The notes beneath the pieces were generated by a model that saw only the letters and a list, made by a program, of their open reading frames with translations, did not search any database and had not been told where the DNA came from. 64,000 nt of DNA from Auanema rhodensis (Eukaryota; Nematoda; Chromadorea; Rhabditida; Rhabditidae), in contig OZ059899.1 in NCBI GenBank assembly GCA_964057225.1, forward strand, positions 18,050,501 to 18,114,500, written 5' to 3'. Within the stretch, counting starts at the first letter, position 1. Every line of letters begins with the position of its first letter. Below, one piece after another: positions 1-12,883 of this stretch. The position numbers were made by a program, and so were the translations under genes.

Positions 1-431
1 AGATACAGAGATGCGGTTTTCAAAATTAGATTCCCCATGTCCATATTAGTCTAAAAACAAATTTTTATTGATATTGGTGCGTGGTAACCATGACTTTGAA
101 ATTTACGTGAACTTTAATTTATGCTACATAAATGTACACGTGATGTGCACTTGGTATGTAACTCGCTTCACGTGAAAGATAAAAAGATGCGGTTTTTAAA
201 ATTAGATTCCCCATGTCCATATTAGTCTAAAAACAATTTTTTACTGATATTGGTGCATGGTAACCATGACTTTGAAATTTACGTGAACTTTAATTTATGC
301 TAATTAAATGTACACGTGGTGTGCACTCGGTATGTAACTCGCTTCACGTGAAAGATAAAGAGATGCGGTTTTCAAAATTAGATTCCCCATGTCCATATTA
401 GTCTAAAAACAAATTTTTATTGATATTGGTG

Positions 432-444
432 CATGGTAACCATG
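432..444. other. 13-bp dyad CATGGTAACCATG in the monomer
   Basis: Six-base arms CATGGT and ACCATG flank a central A. The motif recurs in nearly every monomer. Exceptions are the CGTGGTAACC form at 90-102, the GTATGG forms (for example near 607) and the ACCATAAC forms (for example 12055-12062), each of which breaks an arm. Its conservation in an A/T-rich repeat is notable, but whether any protein binds it is unknown. Confidence 0.75.
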
Positions 445-464
445 ACTTTGAAATTTACGTGAAC

Positions 465-484
465 TTTAATTTATGCTAATTAAA
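465..484. other. A/T-rich inverted repeat in the monomer
   Basis: Arms TTTAATT (465-471) and AATTAAA (478-484) are separated by a 6-base loop TATGCT. The TTCATG variant keeps both arms, while the CTACATAAAT and CTTATT variants break the right arm. It contains the TAATTA homeodomain-type core, which is expected often by chance in A/T-rich DNA. Confidence 0.6.
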
Positions 485-518
485 CGTACACGTGGTGTGC
501 ACTCGGTATGTAACTCGC

Positions 519-528
519 TTCACGTGAA
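519..528. promoter_or_regulatory. Palindromic E-box TTCACGTGAA in the monomer
   Basis: A perfect 10-bp palindrome around the CACGTG E-box, repeated in most monomers. Forms with GTGTAAG or GTGGAAG shorten the outer match but keep CACGTG. A second CACGTG lies 32 bp upstream at 489-494, and a third ACGTG core lies at 457-461. CACGTG is the established core site of bHLH/bHLH-zipper proteins such as Myc/Max, USF and yeast Cbf1. Binding here is inference only. Confidence 0.55.
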
Positions 529-994
529 AGATAAAGAGATGCGGTTCTCAAAATTAGATTCCCCATGTCCATATTAGTCTAAAAACAAATTTTTTTTGAT
601 ATTGGTGTATGGTAACCATGATTTTGAAATTTACGTGAACTTTAATTTATGCTAATTAAATGTACACGTGGTGTGCACTCGGTATGTAACTCGCTTCACG
701 TGAAAGATAAAGAGATGCGGTTTTCAAAATTAGATTCCCCATGTCCATATTAGTCTAAAAACAATTTTTTTTTGATATTGGTGCATGGTAACCATGACTT
801 TGAAATTTACGTGAACTTTAATTTATGCTAATTAAATGTACACGTGGTGTGCACTCGGTATGTAACTCGCTTCACGTGAAAGATAAAGAGATGCTGTTTT
901 CAAAATTAGATTTCCCATGTCCATATTAGTCTAAAAACAAATTTTCATTGATATTGGTGCATGGTAACCATGATTTTGAATTTTACGTGAACTT

Positions 995-3900
995 CAATTT
1001 ATGCTAATTAAACGTACACGTGGTGTGCACTCGGTATGTAACTCGCTTCACGTGAAAGATAAAGAGATGCGGTTTTCAAAATTAGATTCCCCATGTCCAT
1101 ATTAGTCTAAAAACAAATTTTTATTGATATTGGTGCATGGTAACCATGACTTTGAAATTTACGTGAACTTTAATTTATGCTAATTAAACGTACACGTGAT
1201 GTGCACTTGGTATGTAACTCGCTTCACGTGAAAGATGAAGAGATGCGGTTTTTAAAATTAGATTCCCCATGTCCATATTAGTCTAAAAACTAATTTTTAT
1301 TGATATTGGTGCATGGTAACCATGATTTTGAAATTTACGTCAACTTTAATTTATGCTAATTGAATGTACACGTGGTGTGCACTCGGTATGTAACTCGCTT
1401 CACGTGAAAGATAAAGAGATGCAGTTATCAAAATTAGATTCCCCATGTCCATATTAGTCTAAAAACAAATTTTTATTGATACTGGTGCATGGTAACCATG
1501 ACTTTGAAATTTACGTGAACTTTAATTTATGCTAATTAAACGTACACGTGTTGTGCACTCGGTATGTAACTCGCTTCACGTGGAAGATAAAGAGATGCGG
1601 TTTTCAAAATTAGATTCCCCATGTCCATATTAGTCTAAAAACAATTTTTTACTGATATTGGTGCATGGTAACCATGATTTTGAAATTTACGTGAACTTTA
1701 ATTTATGCTAATTAAACGTACACGTGATGTGCACTTGGTATGTAACTCGCTTCACGTGAAAGATAAAGAGATGCGGTTTCTAAAATTAGATTCCCCATGT
1801 CCATATTAGTCTAAAAACAATTTTTTACTGATATTGGTGCATGGTAACCATGATTTTGAAATTTACGTGAACTTTAATTTATGCTAATTAAACGTACACG
1901 TGGTGTGCACTCGGTATGTAACTCGCTTCACGTGAAAGATAAAGAGATGCGGTTTTCAAAATTAGATTCCCCATGTCCATATTAACCTAAAAACAAATTT
2001 TTATTGATATTGGTGCATGGTAACCATGATTTTGAAATTTACGTGAACTTTAATTTATGCTAATTAAACGTACACGTGGTGTGCACTCGGTATGTAACTC
2101 GCTTCACGTGAAAGATAAAGAGATGCGGTTTTCAAAATTAGATTCCCCATGTCCATATTAGTCTAAAAACAAATTTTTTTTGATATTGGTGTATGGTAAC
2201 CATGATTTTGAAATTTACGTGAACTTTAATTTATGCTAATTAAATGTACACGTGGTGTGCACTCGGTATGTAACTCGCTTCACGTGAAAGATAAAGAGAT
2301 GCGGTTTTCAAAATTAGATTCCCCATGTCCATATTAGTCTAAAAACAAATTTTTATTGATATTGGTGCATGGTAACCATGACTTTGAAATTTACGTGAAC
2401 TTTAATTTATGCTAATTAAACGTACACGTGGTGTGCACTCGGTATGTAACTCGCTTCACGTGTAAGATAAAGAGTTGCGGTTTTCAAAATTAGATTCCCC
2501 ATGTCCATATTAGTCTAAAAACAAATTTTTTTTGATATTGGTGTATGGTAACCATGATTTTGAAATTTACGTGAACTTTAATTTATGCTAATTAAATGTA
2601 CACGTGGTGTGCACTCGGTATGTAACTCGCTTCACGTGAAAGATAAAGAGATGCGGTTTTCAAAATTAGATTCCCCATGTCCATATTAGTCTAAAAACAA
2701 ATTTTTATTGATATTGGTGCATGGTAACCATGACTTTGAAATTTACGTGAACTTTAATTTATGCTAATTAAACGTACACGTGGTGTGCACTCGGTATGTA
2801 ACTCGCTTCACGTGTAAGATAAAGAGATGCGGTTTTCAAAATTAGATTCCCCATGTCCATATTAGTCTAAAAACGAATTTTTATTGATATTGGTGCATGG
2901 TAACCATGATTTTGAAATTTAAGTGAACTTTAATTTATGCTAATTAAATGTACAAGTGATGTGCACTTGGTATGTAACTCGCTTCACGTGAAAGATAAGG
3001 AGATGCGGTTTTCACAATTAGATTCCCCATGTCCATATAAGTCTAAAAACAAATTTTTATTGATATTGGTGCATGGTAACCATGACTCTGAAATTTACGT
3101 GAACTTTAATTTATGCTAATTAAACGTACACGTGGTGTGCACTCGGTATGTAACTCGCTTCACGTGAAAGATAAAGAGATGCGGTTTTCAAAATTAGATT
3201 CCCCATGTCCATATTAGTCTAAAAACAAATTTTTTTTGATATTGGTGCATGGTAACCATGATTTTGAAATTTACGTGAACTTTAATTTATGCTAATTAAA
3301 TGTACACGTGGTGTGCACTCGGTATGTAACTCGCTTCACGTGAAAGATAAAGAGTTGCGGTTTTCAAAATTAGATTCCCCATTTCCATATTAGTCTAAAA
3401 ACAAATTTTTATTGATATTGGTGCATGGTAACCATGACTTTGAAATTTACGTGAACTTTAATTTATGCTAATTAAACGTACACGTGGTGTGCACTCGGTA
3501 TGTAACTCGCTTCACGTGAAAGATAAAGAGATGCGGTTTTCAAAATTAGATTCCCCATGTCCATATTAGTCTAAAAACAAATTTTTATTGATATTGGTGC
3601 ATGGTAACCATGACTTTGAAATTTACGTGAACTTTAATTTATGCTAATTAAACGTACACGTGATGTGCACTTGGTATGTAACTCGCTTCACGTGAAAGAT
3701 GAAGAGATGCGGTTTTTAAAATTAGATTCCCCATGTCCATATTAGTCTAAAAACTAATTTTTATTGATATTGGTGCATGGTAACCATGATTTTGAAATTT
3801 ACGTCAACTTTAATTTATGCTAATTGAATGTACACGTGGTGTGCACTCGGTATGTAACTCGCTTCACGTGAAAGATAAAGAGATGCAGTTATCAAAATTA

Positions 3901-5982
3901 GATTCCCCATGTCCATATTAGTCTAAAAACAAATTTTTATTGATACTGGTGCATGGTAACCATGACTTTGAAATTTACGTGAACTTTAATTTATGCTAAT
4001 TAAACGTACACGTGTTGTGCACTCGGTATGTAACTCGCTTCACGTGGAAGATAAAGAGATGCGGTTTTCAAAATTAGATTCCCCATGTCCATATTAGTCT
4101 AAAAACAATTTTTTACTGATATTGGTGCATGGTAACCATGATTTTGAAATTTACGTGAACTTTAATTTATGCTAATTAAACGTACACGTGATGTGCACTT
4201 GGTATGTAACTCGCTTCACGTGAAAGATAAAGAGATGCGGTTTCTAAAATTAGATTCCCCATGTCCATATTAGTCTAAAAACAATTTTTTACTGATATTG
4301 GTGCATGGTAACCATGATTTTGAAATTTACGTGAACTTTAATTTATGCTAATTAAACGTACACGTGGTGTGCACTCGGTATGTAACTCGCTTCACGTGAA
4401 AGATAAAGAGATGCGGTTTTCAAAATTAGATTCCCCATGTCCATATTAACCTAAAAACAAATTTTTATTGATATTGGTGCATGGTAACCATGATTTTGAA
4501 ATTTACGTGAACTTTAATTTATGCTAATTAAACGTACACGTGGTGTGCACTCGGTATGTAACTCGCTTCACGTGAAAGATAAAGAGATGCGGTTTTCAAA
4601 ATTAGATTCCCCATGTCCATATTAGTCTAAAAACAAATTTTTTTTGATATTGGTGTATGGTAACCATGATTTTGAAATTTACGTGAACTTTAATTTATGC
4701 TAATTAAATGTACACGTGGTGTGCACTCGGTATGTAACTCGCTTCACGTGAAAGATAAAGAGATGCGGTTTTCAAAATTAGATTCCCCATGTCCATATTA
4801 GTCTAAAAACAAATTTTTATTGATATTGGTGCATGGTAACCATGACTTTGAAATTTACGTGAACTTTAATTTATGCTAATTAAACGTACACGTGGTGTGC
4901 ACTCGGTATGTAACTCGCTTCACGTGTAAGATAAAGAGTTGCGGTTTTCAAAATTAGATTCCCCATGTCCATATTAGTCTAAAAACAAATTTTTTTTGAT
5001 ATTGGTGTATGGTAACCATGATTTTGAAATTTACGTGAACTTTAATTTATGCTAATTAAATGTACACGTGGTGTGCACTCGGTATGTAACTCGCTTCACG
5101 TGAAAGATAAAGAGATGCGGTTTTCAAAATTAGATTCCCCATGTCCATATTAGTCTAAAAACAAATTTTTATTGATATTGGTGCATGGTAACCATGACTT
5201 TGAAATTTACGTGAACTTTAATTTATGCTAATTAAACGTACACGTGGTGTGCACTCGGTATGTAACTCGCTTCACGTGTAAGATAAAGAGATGCGGTTTT
5301 CAAAATTAGATTCCCCATGTCCATATTAGTCTAAAAACGAATTTTTATTGATATTGGTGCATGGTAACCATGATTTTGAAATTTAAGTGAACTTTAATTT
5401 ATGCTAATTAAATGTACAAGTGATGTGCACTTGGTATGTAACTCGCTTCACGTGAAAGATAAGGAGATGCGGTTTTCACAATTAGATTCCCCATGTCCAT
5501 ATAAGTCTAAAAACAAATTTTTATTGATATTGGTGCATGGTAACCATGACTCTGAAATTTACGTGAACTTTAATTTATGCTAATTAAACGTACACGTGGT
5601 GTGCACTCGGTATGTAACTCGCTTCACGTGAAAGATAAAGAGATGCGGTTTTCAAAATTAGATTCCCCATGTCCATATTAGTCTAAAAACAAATTTTTTT
5701 TGATATTGGTGCATGGTAACCATGATTTTGAAATTTACGTGAACTTTAATTTATGCTAATTAAATGTACACGTGGTGTGCACTCGGTATGTAACTCGCTT
5801 CACGTGAAAGATAAAGAGTTGCGGTTTTCAAAATTAGATTCCCCATTTCCATATTAGTCTAAAAACAAATTTTTATTGATATTGGTGCATGGTAACCATG
5901 ACTTTGAAATTTACGTGAACTTTAATTTATGCTAATTAAACGTACACGTGGTGTGCACTCGGTATGTAACTCGCTTCACGTG
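995..5982 (+). repeat. 14-monomer HOR tandem duplication (2464 bp)
   Basis: Sequence x matches x+2464 from about 995 to 3518. Shared rare markers include the GATGAAGAG junction (1235 and 3699), ACTAATTTTTATTG, TTAACC (1984 and 4448), GATACTGG and the AAGTG monomer (2921 and 5385). The match ends on the left at GAATTTTACG/ACTTCAATT (about 975-995) and on the right at GTGAAAG versus GTGTAAG (3518/5982). Copies are roughly 995-3458 and 3459-5982. Confidence 0.85.
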
Positions 5983-7264
5983 TAAGATGAAGAGATGCGG
6001 TTTTCAAAATTAGATTCCCCATGTCCATATTAGTCTAAAAACAAATTTTTATTGATATTGGTGCATGGTAACCATGACTTTGAAATTTACGTGAACTTTA
6101 ATTTATGCTAATTAAACGTACACGTGGTGTGCACTCGGTATGTAACTCGCTTCACGTGTAAGATAAAGATATGCGGTTTTCAAAATTAGATTCCCCATGT
6201 CCATATTAGTCTAAAAACAAATTTTTATTGATATTGGTGCATGGTAACCATGATTTTGAAATTTACGTGAACTTTAATTCATGTTAATTAAATGTACACG
6301 TGGTGTGCACTCGGTATGTAACTCGCTTCACGTGGAAGATAAAGAGATACAGTTATCAAAATTAGATTCCCCATGTCCATATTAGTCTAAAAACAGTTTT
6401 TTACTGATATTGGTGCATGGTAACCATGATTTTGAAATTTACGTGAACTTTAATTTATGCTAATTAAACGTACACGTGATGTGCACTTGGTATGTAACTC
6501 GCTTCACGTGAAAGATAAAGAGATGCCGTTTTTAAAATTAGATTCCCCATGTCCATATTAGTCTAAAAACAAATTTTTATTGATATTGGTGCATGGTAAC
6601 CATGACTTTGAAATTTACGTGAACTTTAATTTATGCTAATTAAACGTACACGTGGTGTGCACTCGGTATGTAACTCGCTTCACGTGTAAGATGAAGAGAT
6701 GCGGTTTTCAAAATTAGATTCCCCATGTCCATATTAGTCTAAAAACAAATTTTTATTGATATTGGTGCATGGTAACCATGACTTTGAAATTTACGTGAAC
6801 TTTAATTTATGCTAATTAAACGTACACGTGGTGTGCACTCGGTATGTAACTCGCTTCACGTGTAAGATAAAGATATGCGGTTTTCAAAATTAGATTCCCC
6901 ATGTCCATATTAGTCTAAAAACAAATTTTTATTGATATTGGTGCATGGTAACCATGATTTTGAAATTTACGTGAACTTTAATTCATGTTAATTAAATGTA
7001 CACGTGGTGTGCACTCGGTATGTAACTCGCTTCACGTGGAAGATAAAGAGATACAGTTATCAAAATTAGATTCCCCATGTCCATATTAGTCTAAAAACAG
7101 TTTTTTACTGATATTGGTGCATGGTAACCATGATTTTGAAATTTACGTGAACTTTAATTTATGCTAATTAAACGTACACGTGATGTGCACTTGGTATGTA
7201 ACTCGCTTCACGTGAAAGATAAAGAGATGCCGTTTTTAAAATTAGATTCCCCATGTCCATATTA
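5850..7264 (+). repeat. 4-monomer tandem duplication (704 bp)
   Basis: x matches x+704 from about 5850 to 6560. Shared rare markers are GTGTAAGATGAAG (5981 and 6685), AAAGATATGCGG, TTCATGTTAATT, GAGATACAG, ACAGTTTTTTACTG and GATGCCG. The copies diverge again at the A/T run near 6560/7264. Confidence 0.85.
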
Positions 7265-7409
7265 GTCTAAAAACAATTTTTTACTGATATTGGTGCATGG
7301 TAACCATGATTTTGAAATTTACGTGAACTTTAATTTATGCTAATTAAACGTACACGTGGTGTGCACTCGGTATGTAACTCGCTTCACGTGAAAGATAAAG
7401 AGATGCGGT

Positions 7410-10080
7410 TTTCAAAATTAGATTCCCCATGTCCATATTAGTCTAAAAACAAATTTTTATTGATACTGGTGCATGGTAACCATGACTTTGAAATTTACGT
7501 GAACTTTAATTTATGCTAATTAAACGTACACGTGTTGTGCACTCGGTATGTAACTCGCTTCACGTGGAAGATAAAGAGATGCGGTTTTCAAAATTAGATT
7601 CCCCATGTCCATATTAGTCTAAAAACAATTTTTTACTGATATTGGTGCATGGTAACCATGATTTTGAAATTTACGTGAACTTTAATTTATGCTAATTAAA
7701 CGTACACGTGATGTGCACTTGGTATGTAACTCGCTTCACGTGAAAGATAAAGAGATGCGGTTTCTAAAATTAGATTCCCCATGTCCATATTAGTCTAAAA
7801 ACAATTTTTTACTGATATTGGTGCATGGTAACCATGATTTTGAAATTTACGTGAACTTTAATTTATGCTAATTAAACGTACACGTGGTGTGCACTCGGTA
7901 TGTAACTCGCTTCACGTGAAAGATAAAGAGATGCGGTTTTCAAAATTAGATTCCCCATGTCCATATTAACCTAAAAACAAATTTTTATTGATATTGGTGC
8001 ATGGTAACCATGATTTTGAAATTTACGTGAACTTTAATTTATGCTAATTAAACGTACACGTGGTGTGCACTCGGTATGTAACTCGCTTCACGTGAAAGAT
8101 AAAGAGATGCGGTTTTCAAAATTAGATTCCCCATGTCCATATTAGTCTAAAAACAAATTTTTTTTGATATTGGTGTATGGTAACCATGATTTTGAAATTT
8201 ACGTGAACTTTAATTTATGCTAATTAAATGTACACGTGGTGTGCACTCGGTATGTAACTCGCTTCACGTGAAAGATAAAGAGATGCGGTTTTCAAAATTA
8301 GATTCCCCATGTCCATATTAGTCTAAAAACAAATTTTTATTGATATTGGTGCATGGTAACCATGACTTTGAAATTTTCGTGAACTTTAATTTATGCTAAT
8401 TAAACGTACACGTGGTGTGCACTCGGTATGTAACTCGCTTCACGTGTAAGATAAAGAGATGCGGTTTTCAAAATTAGATTCCCCATGTCCATATTAGTCT
8501 AAAAACAAATTTTTTTTGATATTGGTGTATGGTAACCATGATTTTGAAATTTACGTGAACTTTAATTTATGCTAATTAAATGTACACGTGGTGTGCACTC
8601 GGTATGTAACTCGCTTCACGTGAAAGATAAAGAGATGCGGTTTTCAAAATTAGATTCCCCATGTCCATATTAGTCTAAAAACAAATTTTTATTGATATTG
8701 GTGCATGGTAACCATGACTTTGAAATTTACGTGAACTTTAATTTATGCTAATTAAACGTACACGTGGTGTGCACTCGGTATGTAACTCGCTTCACGTGTA
8801 AGATAAAGAGATGCGGTTTTCAAAATTAGATTCCCCATGTCCATATTAGTCTAAAAACGAATTTTTATTGATATTGGTGCATGGTAACCATGATTTTGAA
8901 ATTTAAGTGAACTTTAATTTATGCTAATTAAATGTACAAGTGATGTGCACTTGGTATGTAACTCGCTTCACGTGAAAGATAAGGAGATGCGGTTTTCACA
9001 ATTAGATTCCCCATGTCCATATAAGTCTAAAAACAAATTTTTATTGATATTGGTGCATGGTAACCATGACTTTGAAATTTACGTGAACTTTAATTTATGC
9101 TAATTAAACGTACACGTGGTGTGCACTCGGTATGTAACTCGCTTCACGTGAAAGATAAAGAGATGCGGTTTTCAAAATTAGATTCCCCATGTCCATATTA
9201 GTCTAAAAACAAATTTTTTTTGATATTGGTGCATGGTAACCATGATTTTGAAATTTACGTGAACTTTAATTTATGCTAATTAAATGTACACGTGGTGTGC
9301 ACTCGGTATGTAACTCGCTTCACGTGAAAGATAAAGAGTTGCGGTTTTCAAAATTAGATTCCCCATTTCCATATTAGTCTAAAAACAAATTTTTATTGAT
9401 ATTGGTGCATGGTAACCATGACTTTGAAATTTACGTGAACTTTAATTTATGCTAATTAAACGTACACGTGGTGTGCACTCGGTATGTAACTCGCTTCACG
9501 TGTAAGATGAAGAGATGCGGTTTTCAAAATTAGATTCCCCATGTCCATATTAGTCTAAAAACAAATTTTTATTGATATTGGTGCATGGTAACCATGACTT
9601 TGAAATTTACGTGAACTTTAATTTATGCTAATTAAACGTACACGTGGTGTGCACTCGGTATGTAACTCGCTTCACGTGTAAGATAAAGATATGCGGTTTT
9701 CAAAATTAGATTCCCCATGTCCATATTAGTCTAAAAACAAATTTTTATTGATATTGGTGCATGGTAACCATGATTTTGAAATTTACGTGAACTTTAATTC
9801 ATGTTAATTAAATGTACACGTGGTGTGCACTCGGTATGTAACTCGCTTCACGTGGAAGATAAAGAGATACAGTTATCAAAATTAGATTCCCCATGTCCAT
9901 ATTAGTCTAAAAACAGTTTTTTACTGATATTGGTGCATGGTAACCATGATTTTGAAATTTACGTGAACTTTAATTTATGCTAATTAAACGTACACGTGAT
10001 GTGCACTTGGTATGTAACTCGCTTCACGTGAAAGATAAAGAGATGCCGTTTTTAAAATTAGATTCCCCATGTCCATATTA
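7410..10080 (+). repeat. Further copy of the 3.9-6.6 kb block, offset 3520 bp
   Basis: About 2.7 kb matches 3890-6560 at a constant offset of 3520 bp (20 monomers). It includes GATACTGG, TTAACC (7968), the AAGTG/ACAAGTG monomer (8905), the GTGTAAGATGAAG junction (9501) and the GATACAG-GATGCCG series. The region between the copies holds the 704-bp duplication, so this is a third, partial copy of the 14-monomer unit with part of the derived 4-monomer unit attached. Confidence 0.8.
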
Positions 10081-10129
10081 GTCTAAAAACAATTTTTTAC
10101 TGATATTGGTGCATGGTAACCATGATTTT

Positions 10130-11756
10130 GAAATTTACGTGAACTTTAATTTATGCTAATTAAACGTACACGTGGTGTGCACTCGGTATGTAACTCGCTT
10201 CACGTGAAAGATAAAGAGATGCGGTTTTCAAAATTAGATTCCCCATGTCCATATTAGTCTAAAAACAAATTTTTTTTGATATTGGTGCATGGTAACCATG
10301 ATTTTGAAAATTACGTGAACTTTAATTTATGCCAATTAAATGTACACGTGGTGTGCACTCGGTACGTAACTCGCTTCACGTGAAAGTAAAAGAGATGCGG
10401 TTTTCAAAATTAGATTCCCCATGTCCATATTAGTCTAAAAACAAATTTTTATTGATATTGGTGCATGGTAACCATGACTTTGAATTTTACGTGAACTTTA
10501 ATTTATGCTAATTAAACGTACACGTGGTGTGCACTCGGTATGTAACTCGCTTCACGTGAAAGATAAAGAGATGCGGTTTTCAAAATTAGATTCCCCATGT
10601 CCATATTAGTCTAAAAACAAATTTTTATTGATATTGGTGCATGGTAACCATGACTTTGAAATTTACGTGAACTTTAATTTATGCTACATAAATGTACACG
10701 TGGTGTGCACTCGGTATGTAACTCGCTTCACGTGGAAGATAAAGAGATACAGTTATCAAAATTAGATTCCCCATGTCCATATTAGTCTAAAAACAAATTT
10801 TTATTGATATTGGTGCATGGTAACCATGATTTTGAAATTTACGTGAACTTTAATTTATGCTAATTAAACGTACACGTGATGTGCACTTGGTATGTAACTC
10901 GCTTCACGTGAAAGATAAAGAGATGCCGTTTTTAAAATTAGATTCCCCATGTCCATATTAGTCTAAAAACAATTTTTTACTGATATTGGTGCATGGTAAC
11001 CATGATTTTGAAATTTACGTGAACTTTAATTTATGCTAATTAAACGTACACGTGGTGTGCACTCGGTATGTAACTCGCTTCACGTGAAAGATAAAGAGAT
11101 GCGGTTTTCAAAATTAGATTCCCCATGTCCATATTAGTCTAAAAACAAATTTTTATTGATATTGGTGCATGGTAACCATGACTTTGAAATTTACGTGAAC
11201 TTTAATTTATGCTAATTAAACGTACACGTGGTGTGCACTCGGTATGTAACTCGCTTCACGTGAAAGATAAAGAGATGCGGTTTTCAAAATTAGATTCCCC
11301 ATGTCCATATTAGTCTAAAAACAAATTTTTTTTGATATTGGTGCATGGTAACCATGATTTTGAAAATTACGTGAACTTTAATTTATGCTAATTAAATGTA
11401 CACGTGGTGTGCACTCGGTACGTAACTCGCTTCACGTGAAAGTAAAAGAGATGCGGTTTTCAAAATTAGATTCCCCATGTCCATATTAGTCTAAAAACAA
11501 ATTTTTATTGATATTGGTGCATGGTAACCATGACTTTGAATTTTACGTGAACTTTAATTTATGCTAATTAAACGTACACGTGGTGTGCACTCGGTATGTA
11601 ACTCGCTTCACGTGAAAGATAAAGAGATGCGGTTTTCAAAATTAGATTCCCCATGTCCATATTAGTCTAAAAACAAATTTTTATTGATATTGGTGCATGG
11701 TAACCATGACTTTGAAATTTACGTGAACTTTAATTTATGCTACATAAATGTACACG
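10130..11756 (+). repeat. Two copies of a three-monomer segment offset by 1056 bp
   Basis: About 570 bp at 10130-10700 matches 11186-11756 (offset six monomers). Diagnostic shared changes are GAAAATTACGTG, GGTACGTAAC, GAAAGTAAAAG, GAATTTTACG and CTACATAAATG. Between them, monomers resembling 9865-10080 (GATACAG and GATGCCG types) reappear. Confidence 0.75.
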
Positions 11757-11814
11757 TGATGTGCACTTGGTATGTAACTCGCTTCACGTGAAAGATAAAA
11801 AGATGCAGCTTTTA

Positions 11815-12883
11815 AAATTAGATTCCCCATGTCCATATTAGTCTAAAAATAAATTTTTATTGATATTGGTGCATGGTAACCATGATTTTGAAATTTACGT
11901 GAACTTTAATTTATGCTAATTAAACGTACACGTGATGTGCACTTGGTATGTAACTCGCTTCACGTGAAAGATAAAGAGATGCGGTTTTTAAAATTAGATT
12001 CCCCATTTCCATATTAGTCTAAAAACAAATTTTTATTGATATTGGTGCATGGTAACCATAACTTTGAAATTTACGTGAACTTTAATTTATGCTTATTAAA
12101 CGTACACGTGGTGTGCACTCGGTATGTAACTCGCTTCACGTGAAAGATAAAGAGATGCAGTTATCAAAATTAGATTCCCCATGTCCATATTAGTCTAAAA
12201 ACAAATTTTTATTGATATTGGTGCATGGTAACCATGACTTTGAAATTTACGTGAACTTTAATTTATGCTAATTAAATGTACACGTGGTGTGCACTCGGTA
12301 TGTAACTCGCTTCACGTGAAAGTAAAAGAGATGCGGTTTTCAAAATTAGATTCCCCATGTCCATATTAGTCTAAAAATAAATTTTTATTGATATTGGTGC
12401 ATGGTAACCATGATTTTGAAATTTACGTGAACTTTAATTTATGCTAATTAAACGTACACGTGATGTGCACTTGGTATGTAACTCGCTTCACGTGAAAGAT
12501 AAAGAGATGCGGTTTTTAAAATTAGATTCCCCATTTCCATATTAGTCTAAAAACAAATTTTTATTGATATTGGTGCATGGTAACCATAACTTTGAAATTT
12601 ACGTGAACTTTAATTTATGCTTATTAAACGTACACGTGGTGTGCACTCGGTATGTAACTCGCTTCACGTGAAAGATAAAGAGATGCAGTTATCAAAATTA
12701 GATTCCCCATGTCCATATTAGTCTAAAAACAAATTTTTATTGATATTGGTGCATGGTAACCATGACTTTGAAATTTACGTGAACTTTAATTTATGCTAAT
12801 TAAATGTACACGTGGTGTGCACTCGGTATGTAACTCGCTTCACGTGAAAGTAAAAGAGATGCGGTTTTCAAAATTAGATTGCC
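11815..12883 (+). repeat. 3-monomer tandem duplication (528 bp)
   Basis: x matches x+528 from about 11815 to 12355. Markers are AAAAATAAATT, CCCATTTCC, ACCATAACTTTG, GCTTATTAAACG and GAAAGTAAAAG. It is bounded by GCAGCTTTT on the left and by GATTGCCCATTTCC versus GATTCCCCATG on the right. Confidence 0.82.

Larger units (their letters stand above)
362..537 (+). repeat. Representative satellite monomer (176 bp)
   Basis: A typical monomer, numbered 1-176 from GATGCGG. Positions 1-66 are A/T-rich with an oligo-T run. A 13-bp dyad CATGGTAACCATG lies at 71-83. ACGTG cores sit at 96-100, 129-133 and 161-165. An A/T dyad occupies 104-123. The overlapping GTGGTGTGCAC region spans 131-141, and a perfect palindrome TTCACGTGAA lies at 158-167. 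Predicted restriction sites in nearly every monomer are BstEII (GGTAACC), ApaLI (GTGCAC) and two PmlI (CACGTG). Confidence 0.9.

Noticed and set aside
457-526. Direct claim that the array is a yeast-like point centromere (CDEI)
   Set aside because: TTCACGTG misses the first CDEI base, no CDEII/CDEIII arrangement is present, and the array is far too large. Only the E-box core is shared.
2937-9103. Three 60-aa open frames at 2937-3119, 5401-5583 and 8921-9103 as a gene family
   Set aside because: They are one frame through the satellite monomer that stays open only because a TAG has become AAG (ATAAGTC). Copies are 14 and 20 monomers apart, following the HOR. There is no start context or protein likeness.
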